Origin: Omphiscola glabra
Lineage: Eukaryota; Mollusca; Gastropoda; Lymnaeidae
Assembly: GCA_964017045.1 (NCBI GenBank)
Contig: OZ024807.1
Span: 7,979,481 to 8,043,480, forward strand
Length of the DNA stretch: 64,000 nt
Direction: 5' to 3'
Below the pieces are notes generated by a model. The model made no database searches. It had not been told where the DNA came from and saw nothing but the letters and a program-made list of their open reading frames with translations. The position numbers and the translations under genes are program-made. Of this stretch, positions 11,961 to 23,569 are shown piece by piece. Every line of letters begins with the position of its first letter. The first letter of the stretch is position 1.

Positions 11961-12378
11961 GCCGTGCTGTCCAGGCTGTACTGTCCAGGCTGTGCTGTCC
12001 AGGCCGTGCTGTCCAGGCTGTACTGTCCAGGCTGTGCTGTCCAGGCTGTGCTGTCCAGGCTGTGCCGTCCAGGCTGTGCTGTCCAGGCTTTGCTGTCCTG
12101 GCTGTGCTGTCCAGGCTGTGCTGTCCAGGCTGTACTGTCCAGGCTGTGCTGTCCAGGCTGCGCTGTCCAGGCTGTATTGTCCAGTATGTGCGGTCCAGGC
12201 TGTGCTGTCCACTTGTACTGTCCAGGTTGCACTGTTCAGGCTGTGCTGTCCAGGCTGTGCTGTCCAGGCTGTAATGTCCAGGCAGTGCTGTCCAGACTGT
12301 ACTGTCCAGGCTGTGCTGTCCAGGCTGTGCTGTCCAGGCTGTGCTGTCCAGGTTGTACTGTCCAGGCTGTGCTGTCCA
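11961..12378. repeat. 14-bp minisatellite, about 30 units
   Basis: The unit is GCTGTGCTGTCCAG with substitutions. Open frames on both strands (up to 211 codons) are produced by the periodicity: a 14-residue repeated peptide in every frame without a stop. In the other copies of host repeat C the same position holds one unit: near 18300, 21538 and 23364, and inverted near 21090-21110. Confidence 0.92.
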
Positions 12379-13135
12379 AGTGAACCTGGATACACTTCGA
12401 CCCGTACGAGGATAACTGCCCGTGAAATTATCATGACAATTTATGTTATTGTTACCCTCTACCGCCATTAGCGCCCAATATCAATTTCCCCACCAGCGCC
12501 TGTCTACTTACACCGAGCGGTTGCTATGATGCTGCTAGTTCGGGAACCTAGCAACTAACCTACCCTACATCCGTCTGCTAAAATGTATTGCTCTTCTCCC
12601 TTGAATGACATCTTTTTATTCTTCAAAATGAAATTCCGAAAGGGTCAGTATTGTTTCGTTTAAAAAAGTGACGAGAGTTCAAAGGTCAGCATGTCTTTCC
12701 AAGCTATTAACATGCGATGACATGCTAGACTGGCAAGTGGAGATAAAGTAACCGATCCTCTGGACCAGCTATGATTAGTTCCGCGCCATGAAAATTACAG
12801 CCACCTTCCATGAGCTTGCGGAAAATTCAACTCTATTTAAATAAAAAAAAATTGCCAAACCTTTCTTACGACACGGACAGAAATATTGATTAACCAGAAA
12901 TTCATTTTCATTAATGCAGAAAGTAACAGTGATTATATTGCATATGCATTTGTATATCTTATACAGACTTTGCAAATAAATACCGTTACATCGATAGATA
13001 ATAATACAACTGCCCGTAGACGGTGGTCATCACCATGGCGGCCGGTGAAACTAAAACTTCTGGTTCGTCGTGTACCCGGTTATATTGGTCGATGGGTACC
13101 GGGCTATGTGTAATTTTAGTTCTTTAGTTTAATCA

Positions 13136-14794
13136 TGTTATAAAATAATACATATTATTTTTTTAATTTTTTTATAGTGATTTGTCTTAGGTAGAGAAGT
13201 GTTACCAGAATTGAAAACTCTACATCTCGGCAACCAGTGAAGGATCCCACAACTCCACAGAGACAGCCAGTTAAACGAATGAGAAGAGAGTAAAACAGTC
13301 CATCTAGTGGAGATTAAAAAACATCAATGAATTCAGTGATCACACGATGTGATCACAATGGAAAATTTCCCTTGTTTTCAATACAATTTAATTTATTTTA
13401 TTTCCAGAACTAGAATCACATTGAAATAATAATATTAGCAAAGAGAATAAAAAAAACAGTTTAAAATATAGTCAAAGCTATTGATTCATTAAAATCATGT
13501 TTGACCAATATGGCATCAAGAAAGTAATCTATAAATTATGTTAATAGATTTTAATTCGTTCTCATTGTTACACATATTTATTTAGAATGTATATCTTCTA
13601 TATACATAGAGAGAACAATATATATATATAAGAATGAGCTATAGGGACATAACGCCAAAGAGCCGAAAATATTTTGATACGTTCGGACTCTTAAAAACAA
13701 ACATAGTTATTATTATTATTTTACGGAAATCGAATAAATTTACATGCGCAAAAAATATTATATTTCTGCTTTTATTTTAGCAAAAGTTTAAGTATTATTA
13801 TTATAAGTTACAAATACATATAAAGAAAGAACTAAGGAACTATCTTAAGCATTTTATATGCGTTTAAAAAAATTAATTAGAAAAAATATGATCAAAGAAA
13901 TACACAGTAATCACATTTATCGGGAAACCTAAACATCAGTTGTTGTTAGTTCGTTCTTTAGCGCGTTGTCAATAAGGCGAAATAAAATTAAAATTAATTA
14001 GTTCTAAATAAGCACGCAAATGACGTCGTAGTGCGAATTGCCTATTTAGCCAAAGCTAAAATTTATCTGATTTAATAAAGGAGCGTGACAAAACTGATGA
14101 TGTACATTCCCCTTCTTATAAGTAAAATTAATAAATAGCATTGATTGCTTTTTAAAATGCTAAACTTAAATACTAATTTAGCTTTATTGTTTTAACATTT
14201 AATAAGTTTGTACTTTTTATTCATTCCAAAAATAAACATTTATGAAATTTATAAAGTAGTAAAAACTCTACATTTGAAAATAATTTTAATAAGAATATGC
14301 CTTTTAATTAAATTACTGTAGCAAAACTAAATAGCCAAATAGCATTTTTAATGCACTTATCACTGATCTAGATAAGCAATAAGCATATTAAATGCAAAAA
14401 AATCTTCTGCTTAAGTAAAGGGGCTACAATCCAGTGGATGATTTATTTATTTTTTAAAACTCTGTGTAGCCCACTATACACTATACATTCATTTTGACAA
14501 GTCCAGCACAAGATAAGCCTCAGAATAAATTTGGTCAATAAATATCCTTCTTCGATACATTTATATCGATGGTAGGAAATTGAGTTCATGCATTTTTACT
14601 TGGATGACAATATCTTTCAATCCAATGACATTTCAGTTGTAAAAAAAAAAGAAGCTATATTCTTATTTTACATATGAACTTATGTTAACCAATTAAGAAA
14701 ATCAATGACTTTAACAAAACATCATTATCCCCAGGGATATCAAAACCCAATCACTTTACACAAGTGAAAATTTAATTTTAAAAATAGAGATTTT
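13136..14794. other. AT-rich stretch without a gene; repeat H copy 1 inside
   Basis: About 13615-13870 resembles 16590-16840 (shared TATATAAGAATG start and TTATTTTACGGAAATCGAAT core). The rest is AT-rich sequence with no coding signal. Confidence 0.55.
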
Positions 14795-15052
14795 ATTAGA
14801 TAGAGAGATAGAAAGACAGACAGACAGGCAGACAAATACACAGATAGATGATAGATAGATAGAGATGTAGATAAAAGATAGCTAGACGGGTGGATGGATG
14901 GATGGATGGGTGGGTGAGAGGATGAATGGATTGATATATAGGTAGGTAGAAAGGTAGGTAGGCAGTTAGGTTGGTAGGTAGGTAGGTAAGTAGGTAGATA
15001 GATATGTAGGTAGGTAGGTAGGCAGATAGGTAGATAGATGGGTAGATAGATA
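14795..15052. repeat. GATA/GGTA-type microsatellite
   Basis: Runs of imperfect tetranucleotides (TAGA, TAGG, GATG). The minus-strand open frames rich in Tyr, Leu and Pro are by-products. Confidence 0.9.
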
Positions 15053-15201
15053 CAGACCTGTTTACCCTTTTGGCGTACAATGTACGATTTTGATGTGTAT
15101 ACATTATATATACTGAGTGTTTTTTTACTATTAAGATAATGTATTGAACGATTTTGTGATGAAATTGTACGATTTTAAGATTTTGAGGATAAACAGGTCT
15201 G
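15053..15201. mobile_element. Short inverted-repeat element inserted in microsatellite
   Basis: The 149-bp segment interrupts the GATA array. It begins CAGACCTGTTTAC and ends with the complement (TAAACAGGTCTG). The flanking TAGATA on both sides may be a target duplication, but the microsatellite makes that uninformative. CAG..CTG termini occur in several DNA transposon groups, including hAT. The interior repeats GTACGATTTT twice. Confidence 0.7.
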
Positions 15202-15838
15202 TAGATAGTAGCTGGATTGGTAGATAGTTAGGTAGATAGGTAGTTAGGTAGGTAGGTAGGTGGGCATGTAGGTAGGTAGGCAGGCAGGCTTGTAGATGGT
15301 AAATGGGTAGATAGGTAGATGATAGATAGATAAATAGATAGATAAACATACAGACAGACAAACAGACAGGCAGTCAGACAGACAGAGAGACTGAAGGAGA
15401 GACAGAAAGAGAGACAGTCAGAGAGACAAACAGACAGACAGAGATGTAGACAGAGAGACAGACAGAGAGACAGACAGGGAGACAGACAGAGAGACAGACA
15501 GAGAGACAGATAGAGAGACAGAGAGACAGACATAATGACAGAGAGATAGACAGAGAGACAGATACTGACAGTGGGACAGACTGAGAGACAGCTTGAGAGA
15601 CAAACATAGACACAGAGAGACAGACAGACAGAGAGACATATAGACGGCAGAGAAACAGAGAGACAGACAGAGTGAAAGAGAGACAGACAGAGAGGCAGAC
15701 AGAGCGACAGAGAGACAGACAGAGAGACATAGAGACAGGCAGAGACAGAGAGACAGACAGAGAGAGAGACAGATAGGGAGACAGACAGAATGACAGAGAG
15801 ACAGACAGAGAGACAGACAGTCAGACAGACAGACAGAT
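15202..15838. repeat. GGTA then GACA microsatellite
   Basis: The TAGG-type array runs to about 15345 and is followed by a long (GACA)n/(GAGA)n tract. The Ser/Leu/Cys/Val-rich minus-strand frames of up to 221 codons are artefacts of the tract. Confidence 0.92.
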
Positions 15839-15894
15839 CATCCTTGAATAATTGCAAAAAAGTTATCTTAATTCGGTAAACTTTATCTATCATA

Positions 15895-16235
15895 TATAAG
15901 TATATCCTGTATGTGCTTCTATACCATCAATCCAAAGTGATGAAAATTGTGTGAATTGTATAAAATGCAAATGTTTCTGAATATTACACACATTTTACAA
16001 TATTCCGTTTTGAGACCGAGGACCTAAATTCTTTTCCCCCCCCTTGTATGAGCTAAATATAATATTCGTATGCGTTCCTATACCATTCATCCGATTGCGA
16101 TAAAACTTTGGTAAATTGTTGTGGGCACCAATGGTTTCTGAATTAGCTTATCCATTTTGAAATATTCCTTTTCGGGCCGGAGCACCAAATTATTTTTTTC
16201 TATTTGAGCAATAAAAATAAAATTTCAATCAGTGG
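15895..16235. repeat. Two diverged tandem units of about 161 bp
   Basis: The first unit (from 15902) and second unit (from about 16063) share CTATACCAT(C/T)CATCC-like wording and the order TTTCTGAAT, TTTTGA, ATATTCC. A third, weaker unit may begin near 16240. No coding signal. Confidence 0.6.
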
Positions 16236-16589
16236 TATTGTATGGGTGGCTAGAAATCATTCAAATACAAACGACATTTCATTTTGTGTGTGACATAGGT
16301 ACAACCATTTTAAAATTTTACGTTTAGGGCCGGGGGAATTATTTTAAAAATTATAAATATTTGAGCTATCTAAATATAATTTAAAACAGAGCTACTGCGT
16401 GGATGGATCAATCGCTACAAGTGTGTGGACTAAATTTTGAAAATACACGCTTCTCACTTGGGCAGATGTATTTTGCCTGCTCACGCGTTGAAAAAACTTC
16501 TAATTTATTTGTGTACGCACTATACGGAAAAAAAAACAATACATATTTTCTTTTTAAAAGTGCGCACTTTTTTCATTGAGTTCTCGCTA

Positions 16590-16840
16590 GTATATAAGAA
16601 TGGGATAGTATGACTATATAACGCTTTATAAACTAATCAATTTAAATAACAAAAGATTCTTAAAAACCACGATAGTGATTTTCTGTTATTTTACGGAAAT
16701 CGAATATATTTAAAGGTAATAAAATAGCACATGTCTCATAATATTTAAATATATCTTAGAGTATTTAAATTATCAATTAAAAATACATTTAAAATAAAAA
16801 TTAAAGGACTATTTAAATCATTCTATCCGAATTTCAAAGT
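16590..16840. repeat. Repeat H, copy 2
   Basis: Resembles 13615-13870: TATATAAGAATG near the start and TTATTTTACGGAAATCGAAT about 95 bases later. Non-coding. Confidence 0.55.
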
Positions 16841-16984
16841 TATGATATTCCATTGTATAAACTATTCTCTAAGAATTACTATTATCAAACCGAAATCACA
16901 TGTATCAAAGGATCAGGACTCAAATAATAGTGCTGTACGACATGTGGAGATCTCGTCTGAGAATACACAACTAGAATGTTCCAT

Positions 16985-17650
16985 GACACTAACTAACACA
17001 CATATTCTGGTGAAGGTCTGATATTACTCTCTTATGACCCCAACTAGTAAATTGGCTTGCAGCTCCATCTACCGAGCTGAGCCATACAACATTTTCCTCA
17101 CATGGGGTTACCCAACCGCCCTGGCTTCCCCCGGGACATTAGTAAGGGACATTCGGTCAAAAGATGAGCTAGTGTCTCTGGGGCCAGACTGCAATGCTGG
17201 CAGGTAGGATCCCTGTTGTTATCCTGCTGCCTGAAGTATGTGCCTATGAGGCAATGCTCGGTGCGCATTTACGTTTGCAGCCTAACCCCCACCACGGGTC
17301 TTGCTTGCTAGAAGTGGGCACATTTGAAAAGACGCCTCTGGGGGGTCGTATTGTCTGCCGATTGCCTGTATCACTTCATCCTGAAATAGTCTGCCAGCCA
17401 GTTCTTTATTCCCAAATAAATAATAGGTACTTCTGACCGAGGCTGGGCAGCCCCGGTTTTCGCCAGAGTGTCCTCTTTCTCATTGCCACTGACGTTGACG
17501 TGGCCCGGAATCCATTGCACTGTTACCTTGCCTCCTATTTCGCCCTTTTGCAAACATCATGAGAGATAACGTCAACTAGGTGAGTGGTACCCAGTCTCTT
17601 TTCAAAGATCTCAGGAGCATATCTTAAGTCCGAGTACACGAGATCACATC
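16985..17650 (-). mobile_element. Non-LTR retrotransposon 3' end: RNase H and CCHC-like tail, truncated
   Basis: On the minus strand the frame at 17553-17371 contains WIPGHVNVSGNEKEDTLAK, the last part of an RNase H domain with the conserved His and the NExxD Asp. Upstream, to about 17650, protein-like sequence continues but is frame-broken (YSDLRYAPE, possibly the second catalytic Asp block). Downstream, about 17255-17110, the translation reads IGTYFRQQDNNRDPTCQHC then THLL-like AHLLTECP, a Cys-Cys-His-Cys arrangement typical of the ends of RNase H-bearing LINE proteins. The 3' untranslated part ends near 16988. A second copy of the same 3' end is at 34940-35295. Stops and frameshifts show that it is dead. 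Confidence 0.85.
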
Positions 17651-17659
17651 GAGCACCGC

Positions 17660-19029
17660 AAGCCCGTTTACTTTATGATATGATACCAGATCAGCGCACA
17701 TTGAAATATTATTTGTGCCATTAAAAGTAGTATTTGATTAATCGAAATTCAGTACAAGGTGTCCGATTTATGTATTAATATATAAATATATGCTACATTT
17801 GAAATTTGACAGTTGCGAGAAAAAAATATCGATTTAGAGAAGAATCAATAACAAACAACTAGTTTATTAAAATTTGATAATTTAATTTCTAAAACTTCGC
17901 GAAAAGATGTGCATCTTTTCGCTCGCGACTATGATTAGAAAATGGATTTATAAAATAGTAGTGATAAAAAGTGCTTAAGTGCGACTGCACCTGTGATTTC
18001 TCTTAGTGCGATATTTCGATTTAGTAGTTGGACTAAATTTGATTAGTGAAGATAAGTCCATGGTAAAATGCGTTCGTCAGTTCTGAGATGAAGACATTTA
18101 TTTGGAGATCTTGGCCCTGTTCGTTGAATGTAAATGTGTCTGTAATTCAGTTTGATCATGTCATTAATTAACCTACAGCTTAAACAATGATAACAATTAT
18201 TGTTATTATTATTTAAGTGGAAGTTCTCAAACTGTTATTATTTTTTGTCGCGATTTTTGTGTGTTTGTTTTCTTTCTTCCGTACCTCATTTGATTTTGTA
18301 GTCTGTGCTGTCAAGTTGAACCTGGATGCCATTTGACCCGTGCGAGGATAACTGTCACGGGAAACTATCATAACAATTTTGGTTTTTGTTATTATATAAT
18401 GCCATTTAGACCAGAGTCTTATTTCTCACCAGCGCCTGTCTATTACACAGATCGGTGGCTATTATAATGCTCGTTCATGGACCGATCAACTAAACTACCA
18501 TGCAATCGTCTGCTTAAATTTACTGCTGCTCTCAACGAGATTGACACATTTTCAACTTAAAAGTGAAATCCGATAGATTCCGTATTGGTTTGTTTTTAAA
18601 AGTTACGAGAGTACAAAAGGTCCGCATGTCGCCCCAAGCTAATAAGAAAATGCGACGACATGCCAGACTAGCAGGATGAGATTAAATGTAGTCGAACATG
18701 TGGCGTAGTTAGTGTTAGCGCCGCCCCGGGGGCATGTTATGAAAGTTACCATTCCATCCATGGGTTGGCAGAAGACCCCGCCCCTCCATATATGGGGAGA
18801 CCGCCCCTTTAGCACCTCCCTTCCTGCTCCACGGAATCAAACACTTAATCGTGGATTTCCTTTACCAACAATTACACTAGAAGGTAGCAGTAATAAAATT
18901 TCACGTGCATTTAAAAATCTTTAATAAAGACCATAGAAATAAATGCCGTTATATCAATGGATACGAAAACCGCACTTAGTCGGTTGTCATCACCATTGAG
19001 ACCAGTGAAATGTTAATTAAAACGTTTAT

Positions 19030-19030
<1 letters not shown>
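17660..19030. repeat. Repeat C, copy 2 (no MITE, no array)
   Basis: Colinear with 10735-13135. Gives the empty site for the palindromic MITE (near 18011-18030) and a single 14-bp unit (near 18300). A perfect 11-bp inverted repeat with 2-nt loop lies at about 17896-17919 (GCGAAAAGATG and its complement). Ends in a TA run near 19025-19070. Confidence 0.72.
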
Positions 19031-19067
<37 letters not shown>

Positions 19068-19289
19068 TTATAAGTATTTAATACATAGTGGTATTTGTAT
19101 TTAATACAATTTAAAAGTAATGGCGTTTATAATGAGAACAAATTTATTTTTTTTATGAGTGAGAGTTAAGACTTTGTTGAAGAGGTTATCCACTAAAATC
19201 ATCCGCGACGGATGACAGAAATAATTGTAATAAAAGAGAAGAAAGATTGTTTTGACTAGATGACGTCATTCGGTTACGATTTCTTCAAT

Positions 19290-19790
19290 AATGATTGAAT
19301 GATGTTGGCCATTGAAAGAGATAACGTATTTCGAATTTTAATCGAACGTTATTTAGTTATTCACACAATTTTTCTTTTAAAATTGAACACTCTAATTTAT
19401 TGTGTATTTATCGTCATGGAATATTAACTTAAATAAGCGTTTAAACACTTTTAAAAGATACACCTTTTGTATGAGTGTAAAGAGTGTAAAGAGTGTGTTA
19501 AATATCATCAACATTTTTTGTTTGGCTCTGGTAGCAAGGTTTGAGGTGTAAAGTGAAAGAGACGGAAAAACACAATTTAAAAAAATGTGAAATGGGAGTT
19601 TTTTTTAAAAGCCAACTAAGTACAAACGTTCGAGACTACTTTACGTCCACAGGGTTTCTTTCGTATATTATGCAAAGGGCTGATGAGATGGAGAATTATT
19701 ATTTTTTACATAACAAAAGAATGAATTAATTTCTCGTCTCATTAACACAGCTCACAAAGTTTAATTGTGCGTTATTCTAAAGTATACATC
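19290..19790. repeat. Repeat J copy 1, followed by an A-type tail
   Basis: About 19290-19530 matches 22440-22640 and part of 23570-23720. About 19640-19800 resembles the end of repeat A (GGGCTGATGA(G/A)ATGGAGA, then CTTCTAATG-like). J therefore sits between C and A-D in this copy. No gene. Confidence 0.6.
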
Positions 19791-20730
19791 AATATTTCTA
19801 ATGACTTTGAGAATGTGTAAAAGAATAGGGCAAATTAAAAAAGCTGAATTCAGCAATCAGATCTATAACCAAAAAAATGTCAAAATGTAATTATTTTTTT
19901 TTTTTTTTAAGTCATAGTAATGTGCAATATAAATAAAATATCAGTGTCCTCCGTATTCAAAGAAAGTTTATGGTTTGACGTCATGCTTTTTAAACGATTA
20001 AATCCACACAAAAAAAAGTAATTCTTAAAACATTTTTTTGTTTATTCCTTAATACATTCAAAAAAAAAAAAGTTATGAAAGAATCAATTCAATTGATTAA
20101 ATATATATATATAAGTAAACGAATTCTCACAGGGGAAAGGTTGATATGAAGCTAACATGATCATAAGATTCCTTTCGTCTCCGTGAGTTATTAACAACTC
20201 CAACCAAAACCCACACCATTATTTCAGTACAACAACGACGACAAAAAGGCATCTCTGAAAAATGGCTGCCTAGAGTCACGTTATTGTGGCGAGATTGTAA
20301 CTCAGTTTGAGGTTACAAGAAGGCGATCGACGACAACGGGGCAATTTCTTTACGTTTATTACTTATTTAAAGGACTTTTTTAAGTTTTAAAATTATAAAT
20401 ATACACGTTTAGAAAAAATAATTTTAAGATATCGCCTAATTTGAAAAAAACGAGATTTCTTTCCGAAGCTACGATTTTCAAGGGCAAAGGAATACTATTA
20501 TCTTATGTCTGTCACGACTGATTGATTATACATTAAAAAATAATGGCGGGAAAAAAATACATATTTGAAACATAATGAAAATTTGAGTAAATGTGTGCAG
20601 GGGAAATACTTATATAGACCACTAAATGAGGCTTAAAATCAAAGTGAGAAAATCGAATTTTAAACACTTTGGGAGAACACAACGGCTTATAAGAGATCTT
20701 TTTAACATGTCTATAGCCCCAACCCGCCCC
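19791..20730. repeat. Repeats D and E, copy 3
   Basis: D part to about 20385 (AAATGGCTGCC near 20260, GCGAGATTGTA near 20289). E part about 20480-20720. Shortened at its end, where it meets the 23-bp array. Confidence 0.65.
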
Positions 20731-20738
20731 CAAATTAA

Positions 20739-20850
20739 GTGCTTAAGTGGGATAGTGATAAGTGCTTAAGTGGGATAGTGATACGTGCTTAAGTGGGATA
20801 GTGATACGTGCTTAAGTGTGATAGTGATAAGTGCTTAAGTGTAACTGCAC
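20739..20850. repeat. 23-bp tandem array, five units
   Basis: GTGCTTAAG recurs at 20739, 20762, 20785, 20808 and 20831, an exact 23-bp spacing. The unit equals the segment ATAGTGATAAGTGCTTAAGTG of repeat C, which is single in copies 1, 2 and 4 (near 11303, 17959 and 23022). Confidence 0.88.
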
Positions 20851-21049
20851 ATTTTAATAGGGAAACGTGTCATTCTCGGGAGAACAGCAGTCAAATTTAG
20901 CTGACGGATTTATGGTATAGTTTAGTGGCTAGGTCCCCGATCTAGCATCATGATAGAAACCGCTCAGTGTTATAGATAGTCACTGGTGTGAAATTGACAT
21001 TAGATGCAAATAATGTAGAGGGCTAAAATAAAAAAAAAATTGTTATGAT

Positions 21050-21120
21050 ACGTTCCCGGAAAGTTATCCTCGCACGGTTCAAAGGCTATCCAGGTTCACT
21101 ATGACCACACAGCCTACAAA
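21050..21120 (-). repeat. Inverted fragment of repeat C
   Basis: Reverse complement reads ATTTTGTAGGCTGTG, then GTGAACCTGGAT, then CGTGCGAGGATAAC, the same order as plus-strand 18293-18350. It lies head to head with repeat C copy 3, which begins just after it. Confidence 0.75.
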
Positions 21121-22205
21121 ATAAGAAAATAAGACAGCTACTACTTGGTTGTTTAATAAAATAAGAATTTAGATTCAAGGGTCGTATGTATAATAAGCGC
21201 ACTTTGAAATAACTAAATTGTGTCAAAATAAAGTAGGATTTGATCAAATAAAATTCAGTGAAATGTTCCCTTTTATATATTTAAAAAAAAAAAAAATTAT
21301 ATATGCAACATTTAAAATTTGATAGTCGGGAGAAGAAAAAGTAGCGATTTAGAGAACAAATAAAAACTAACAACGAGTTTATGAAAATTGATAACTTCAT
21401 TTTAAAAAAAAATTCATGAAAAGGAATGCAATTTGCGCTCGAGTTGTTTTTTAAAGTGGAAGTTCTCGAACTATTATTATTTGTTGCTGCATTTGTTGGT
21501 TTTTTTTTTTCTTTTCTGTGGCTTTGTTGATTGTGTAGGCTGTACTGTCCAATAGAACCTGGATACACTTTGACCCGTACGAGAATAACTTTTCGTGAAA
21601 CTTTCGTAACAATTTTTTTTTTTTTTTTTACCATCTACCTCCATTAGCGCCCAGTCCATTTCTTATGAGCGGCTATATACTGAGCCAAGCGGTTGCTATT
21701 ATGGCTCTATGATGCTAGTTCGGGGAGCTAGCAACTTATCTACAGCACTTTTTCATTTGCTAAAATTTACTGCTCTTCTCGCGAGAAAATAGCTTGTCTA
21801 AATCTTTGTTTCAAAAAAAAATCAGGAACGGTATGTTTCGTTTAGTTCAAAAAAATGCCAGAGTTCAAATGACTTATGAGCTCATAGAATGTGCGAAAAC
21901 ATAAAAAGACTAGAAGCTGAGATAAAAATATTCGAACTTTTGCAGTAGGTAGTGTCCGTGCCGCCAAGGGGCGGCCCAGAATGTTACTGCCCCCTTCCAT
22001 GAGTTTGCAAATAAATGCTGCCCCTCCATGTAAAGTTAAAAAGTACACCTGGGGATACCGCCCCTTTCGAATATTATTTCCAACGCCCCGGAATCAAGCA
22101 ATTAATCAGGATTTTTTATGATATAACCCGTTTTATCGGTAGATAATAAAACCACTCGTAGACGGTGGCCATCACCATGGTGAACGTGAATGTTTGATTA
22201 TTTAA
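21121..22205. repeat. Repeat C, copy 3
   Basis: Colinear with copy 1. Holds a single 14-bp-like unit (GGCTGTACTGTCCA near 21538), then AACCTGGATACACTTTGACC, and the terminal GACGGTGGCCATCACCATGG near 22161. No coding sequence. Confidence 0.72.
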
Positions 22206-22439
22206 CGTATATTATATATATCTTTATTAGCAATTATAAAATATTGTTATTTGTATTTAATACGATATGAAAGGAGTGGAGTTTATAATCAAAACATCTT
22301 TTTATTGTGGATGACAGTTAAGTCGTGATGAGGATGTTCTTGACTAAAGTCCTCCACGACGGATGAAAGAAATGGTTGAAATACAAGATAAGAAAGATTG
22401 TTTTGACTAAATGACGTCATTCGGTTACGATTTATTCAA

Positions 22440-22640
22440 TGTTGATTGAATGATGGTCGACGTGAAAAGAACTTACCAGTTTCAAATTTTAATCGAACGT
22501 TTTTTAGTTATTCACTCAATTTTTTTTGTTTAATTGAACACTCGAATTTATTGTGTATTTATTGTCATGGAATATTAATTAAAATAAGCGTTTGAACACT
22601 TTTAAAAGAAACTTCTTTTGTAAAAAGTGTAAATATTTTT
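22440..22640. repeat. Repeat J, copy 2
   Basis: Matches 19310-19500: TTTTAATCGAACGTT, ATTGTGTATTTAT(T/C)GTCATGG and AATAAGCGTTT in the same order. Confidence 0.65.
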
Positions 22641-22799
22641 TTTTTAATATCATCAAAAGTTTTTTTTTCTTTTAGATAACTCTTTCGTGTGGCTATGGTA
22701 ACAAAGTTTGATGTGTAATCAAAAAGTACATTGGAGCATAGTTGGAATCTGTGAATGAAGGCACTTTTCCAATGTTGATAGCTCAAATCGTCTTTTAAT

Positions 22800-23560
22800 C
22801 GTTTTATTGTAATTGAAAATATTTATTTATATATTAAAAAAATAAACTTATGCTAAATTTTAAATTTGACAATTGAGAGAAGAAAAAAAAACGATTTAGA
22901 AAAAAATAAAAAATTAAAAAAACCAGTTCATTCAAATTGATAACTTCAGTTATACAACTTCGAGAAAAGATGTGCATCTTTGCGCTCGTGAAAATGATTA
23001 GAAGTTGGATTACTAAAATAGTAGTGATAAGTGCTTAAGTGCGACTGCACCTGTGATTTCTCTTAGTGCGAGATTTCGATTTAGTAGTCGGACTACTTCT
23101 GATAAGTGTATATTAGTCCATAGTGATATGCGTTCGTCGGTTCTGAGATGAAGACCCTATTCGTTGAATGTAAATCGATGTCAATAATTCAGTTTGATCA
23201 TGTCATTAAATAACCTACAGCTTAGAAAATAATAACAATAATTGTTATATAGCCTAATACAATAATTGTTATTATTTTTTTAAGTGGAAGTTCTCAAACT
23301 GTTATTATATTTTGTCGCGATTTTTGCGTGTTTTCTTTTTTCTGTGCCTCATTTGATTTTTTAGTCTGTGCTGTCACATTGAACCCGGATGCCCTTTGAC
23401 CCGTACGTGGATAATTGTCCGGGGAAACTAGCATACCAGTCGTGTTGTTATCCTATACCGCCGTTTGCGCCCAGTGTCTATTTCTCACAGGCGCCTGTCT
23501 TTTACACCGCGCAGTGACTACTAACGTGTTCTTTCAGAGAACCACCAACTAAACTACTTA
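22800..23560. repeat. Repeat C, copy 4
   Basis: Carries AAAATAGTAGTGATAAGTGC near 23013 and the unoccupied CGAGATTTC site near 23070, followed by a single CTGTGCTGTCACATTGAACC near 23364. Confidence 0.72.
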
Positions 23561-23569
23561 GTTATTCAA

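Larger units (their letters stand above)
10735..13135. repeat. Repeat C, copy 1 (longest copy)
   Basis: Large dispersed repeat, colinear in part with 17660-19030, 21121-22205 and 22800-23560. Landmarks are AGTGCGACTGCACCTGTG-like sequence followed by TTCTCTTAGT near 11318-11346, a pyrimidine-rich region before the array, GACCCGTACGAGGATAACT near 12400, the words CACCAGCGCCTGTCTA near 12491, and a GACGGTGG(T/C)CATCACCATGG motif near 13019-13036. This copy alone carries the palindromic MITE and the 14-bp array. No open reading frame is conserved between copies, so it looks like a non-autonomous element or duplicated intergenic sequence. Confidence 0.75.

Noticed and set aside
11799..12471. Frames of up to 211 codons on both strands
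   Set aside because: Produced by the 14-bp array; the paralogous copies of the same locus have no such frame.
15228..15893. 221-codon Ser/Leu/Cys/Val-rich frame
   Set aside because: Translation of a (GACA)n/(GAGA)n microsatellite.
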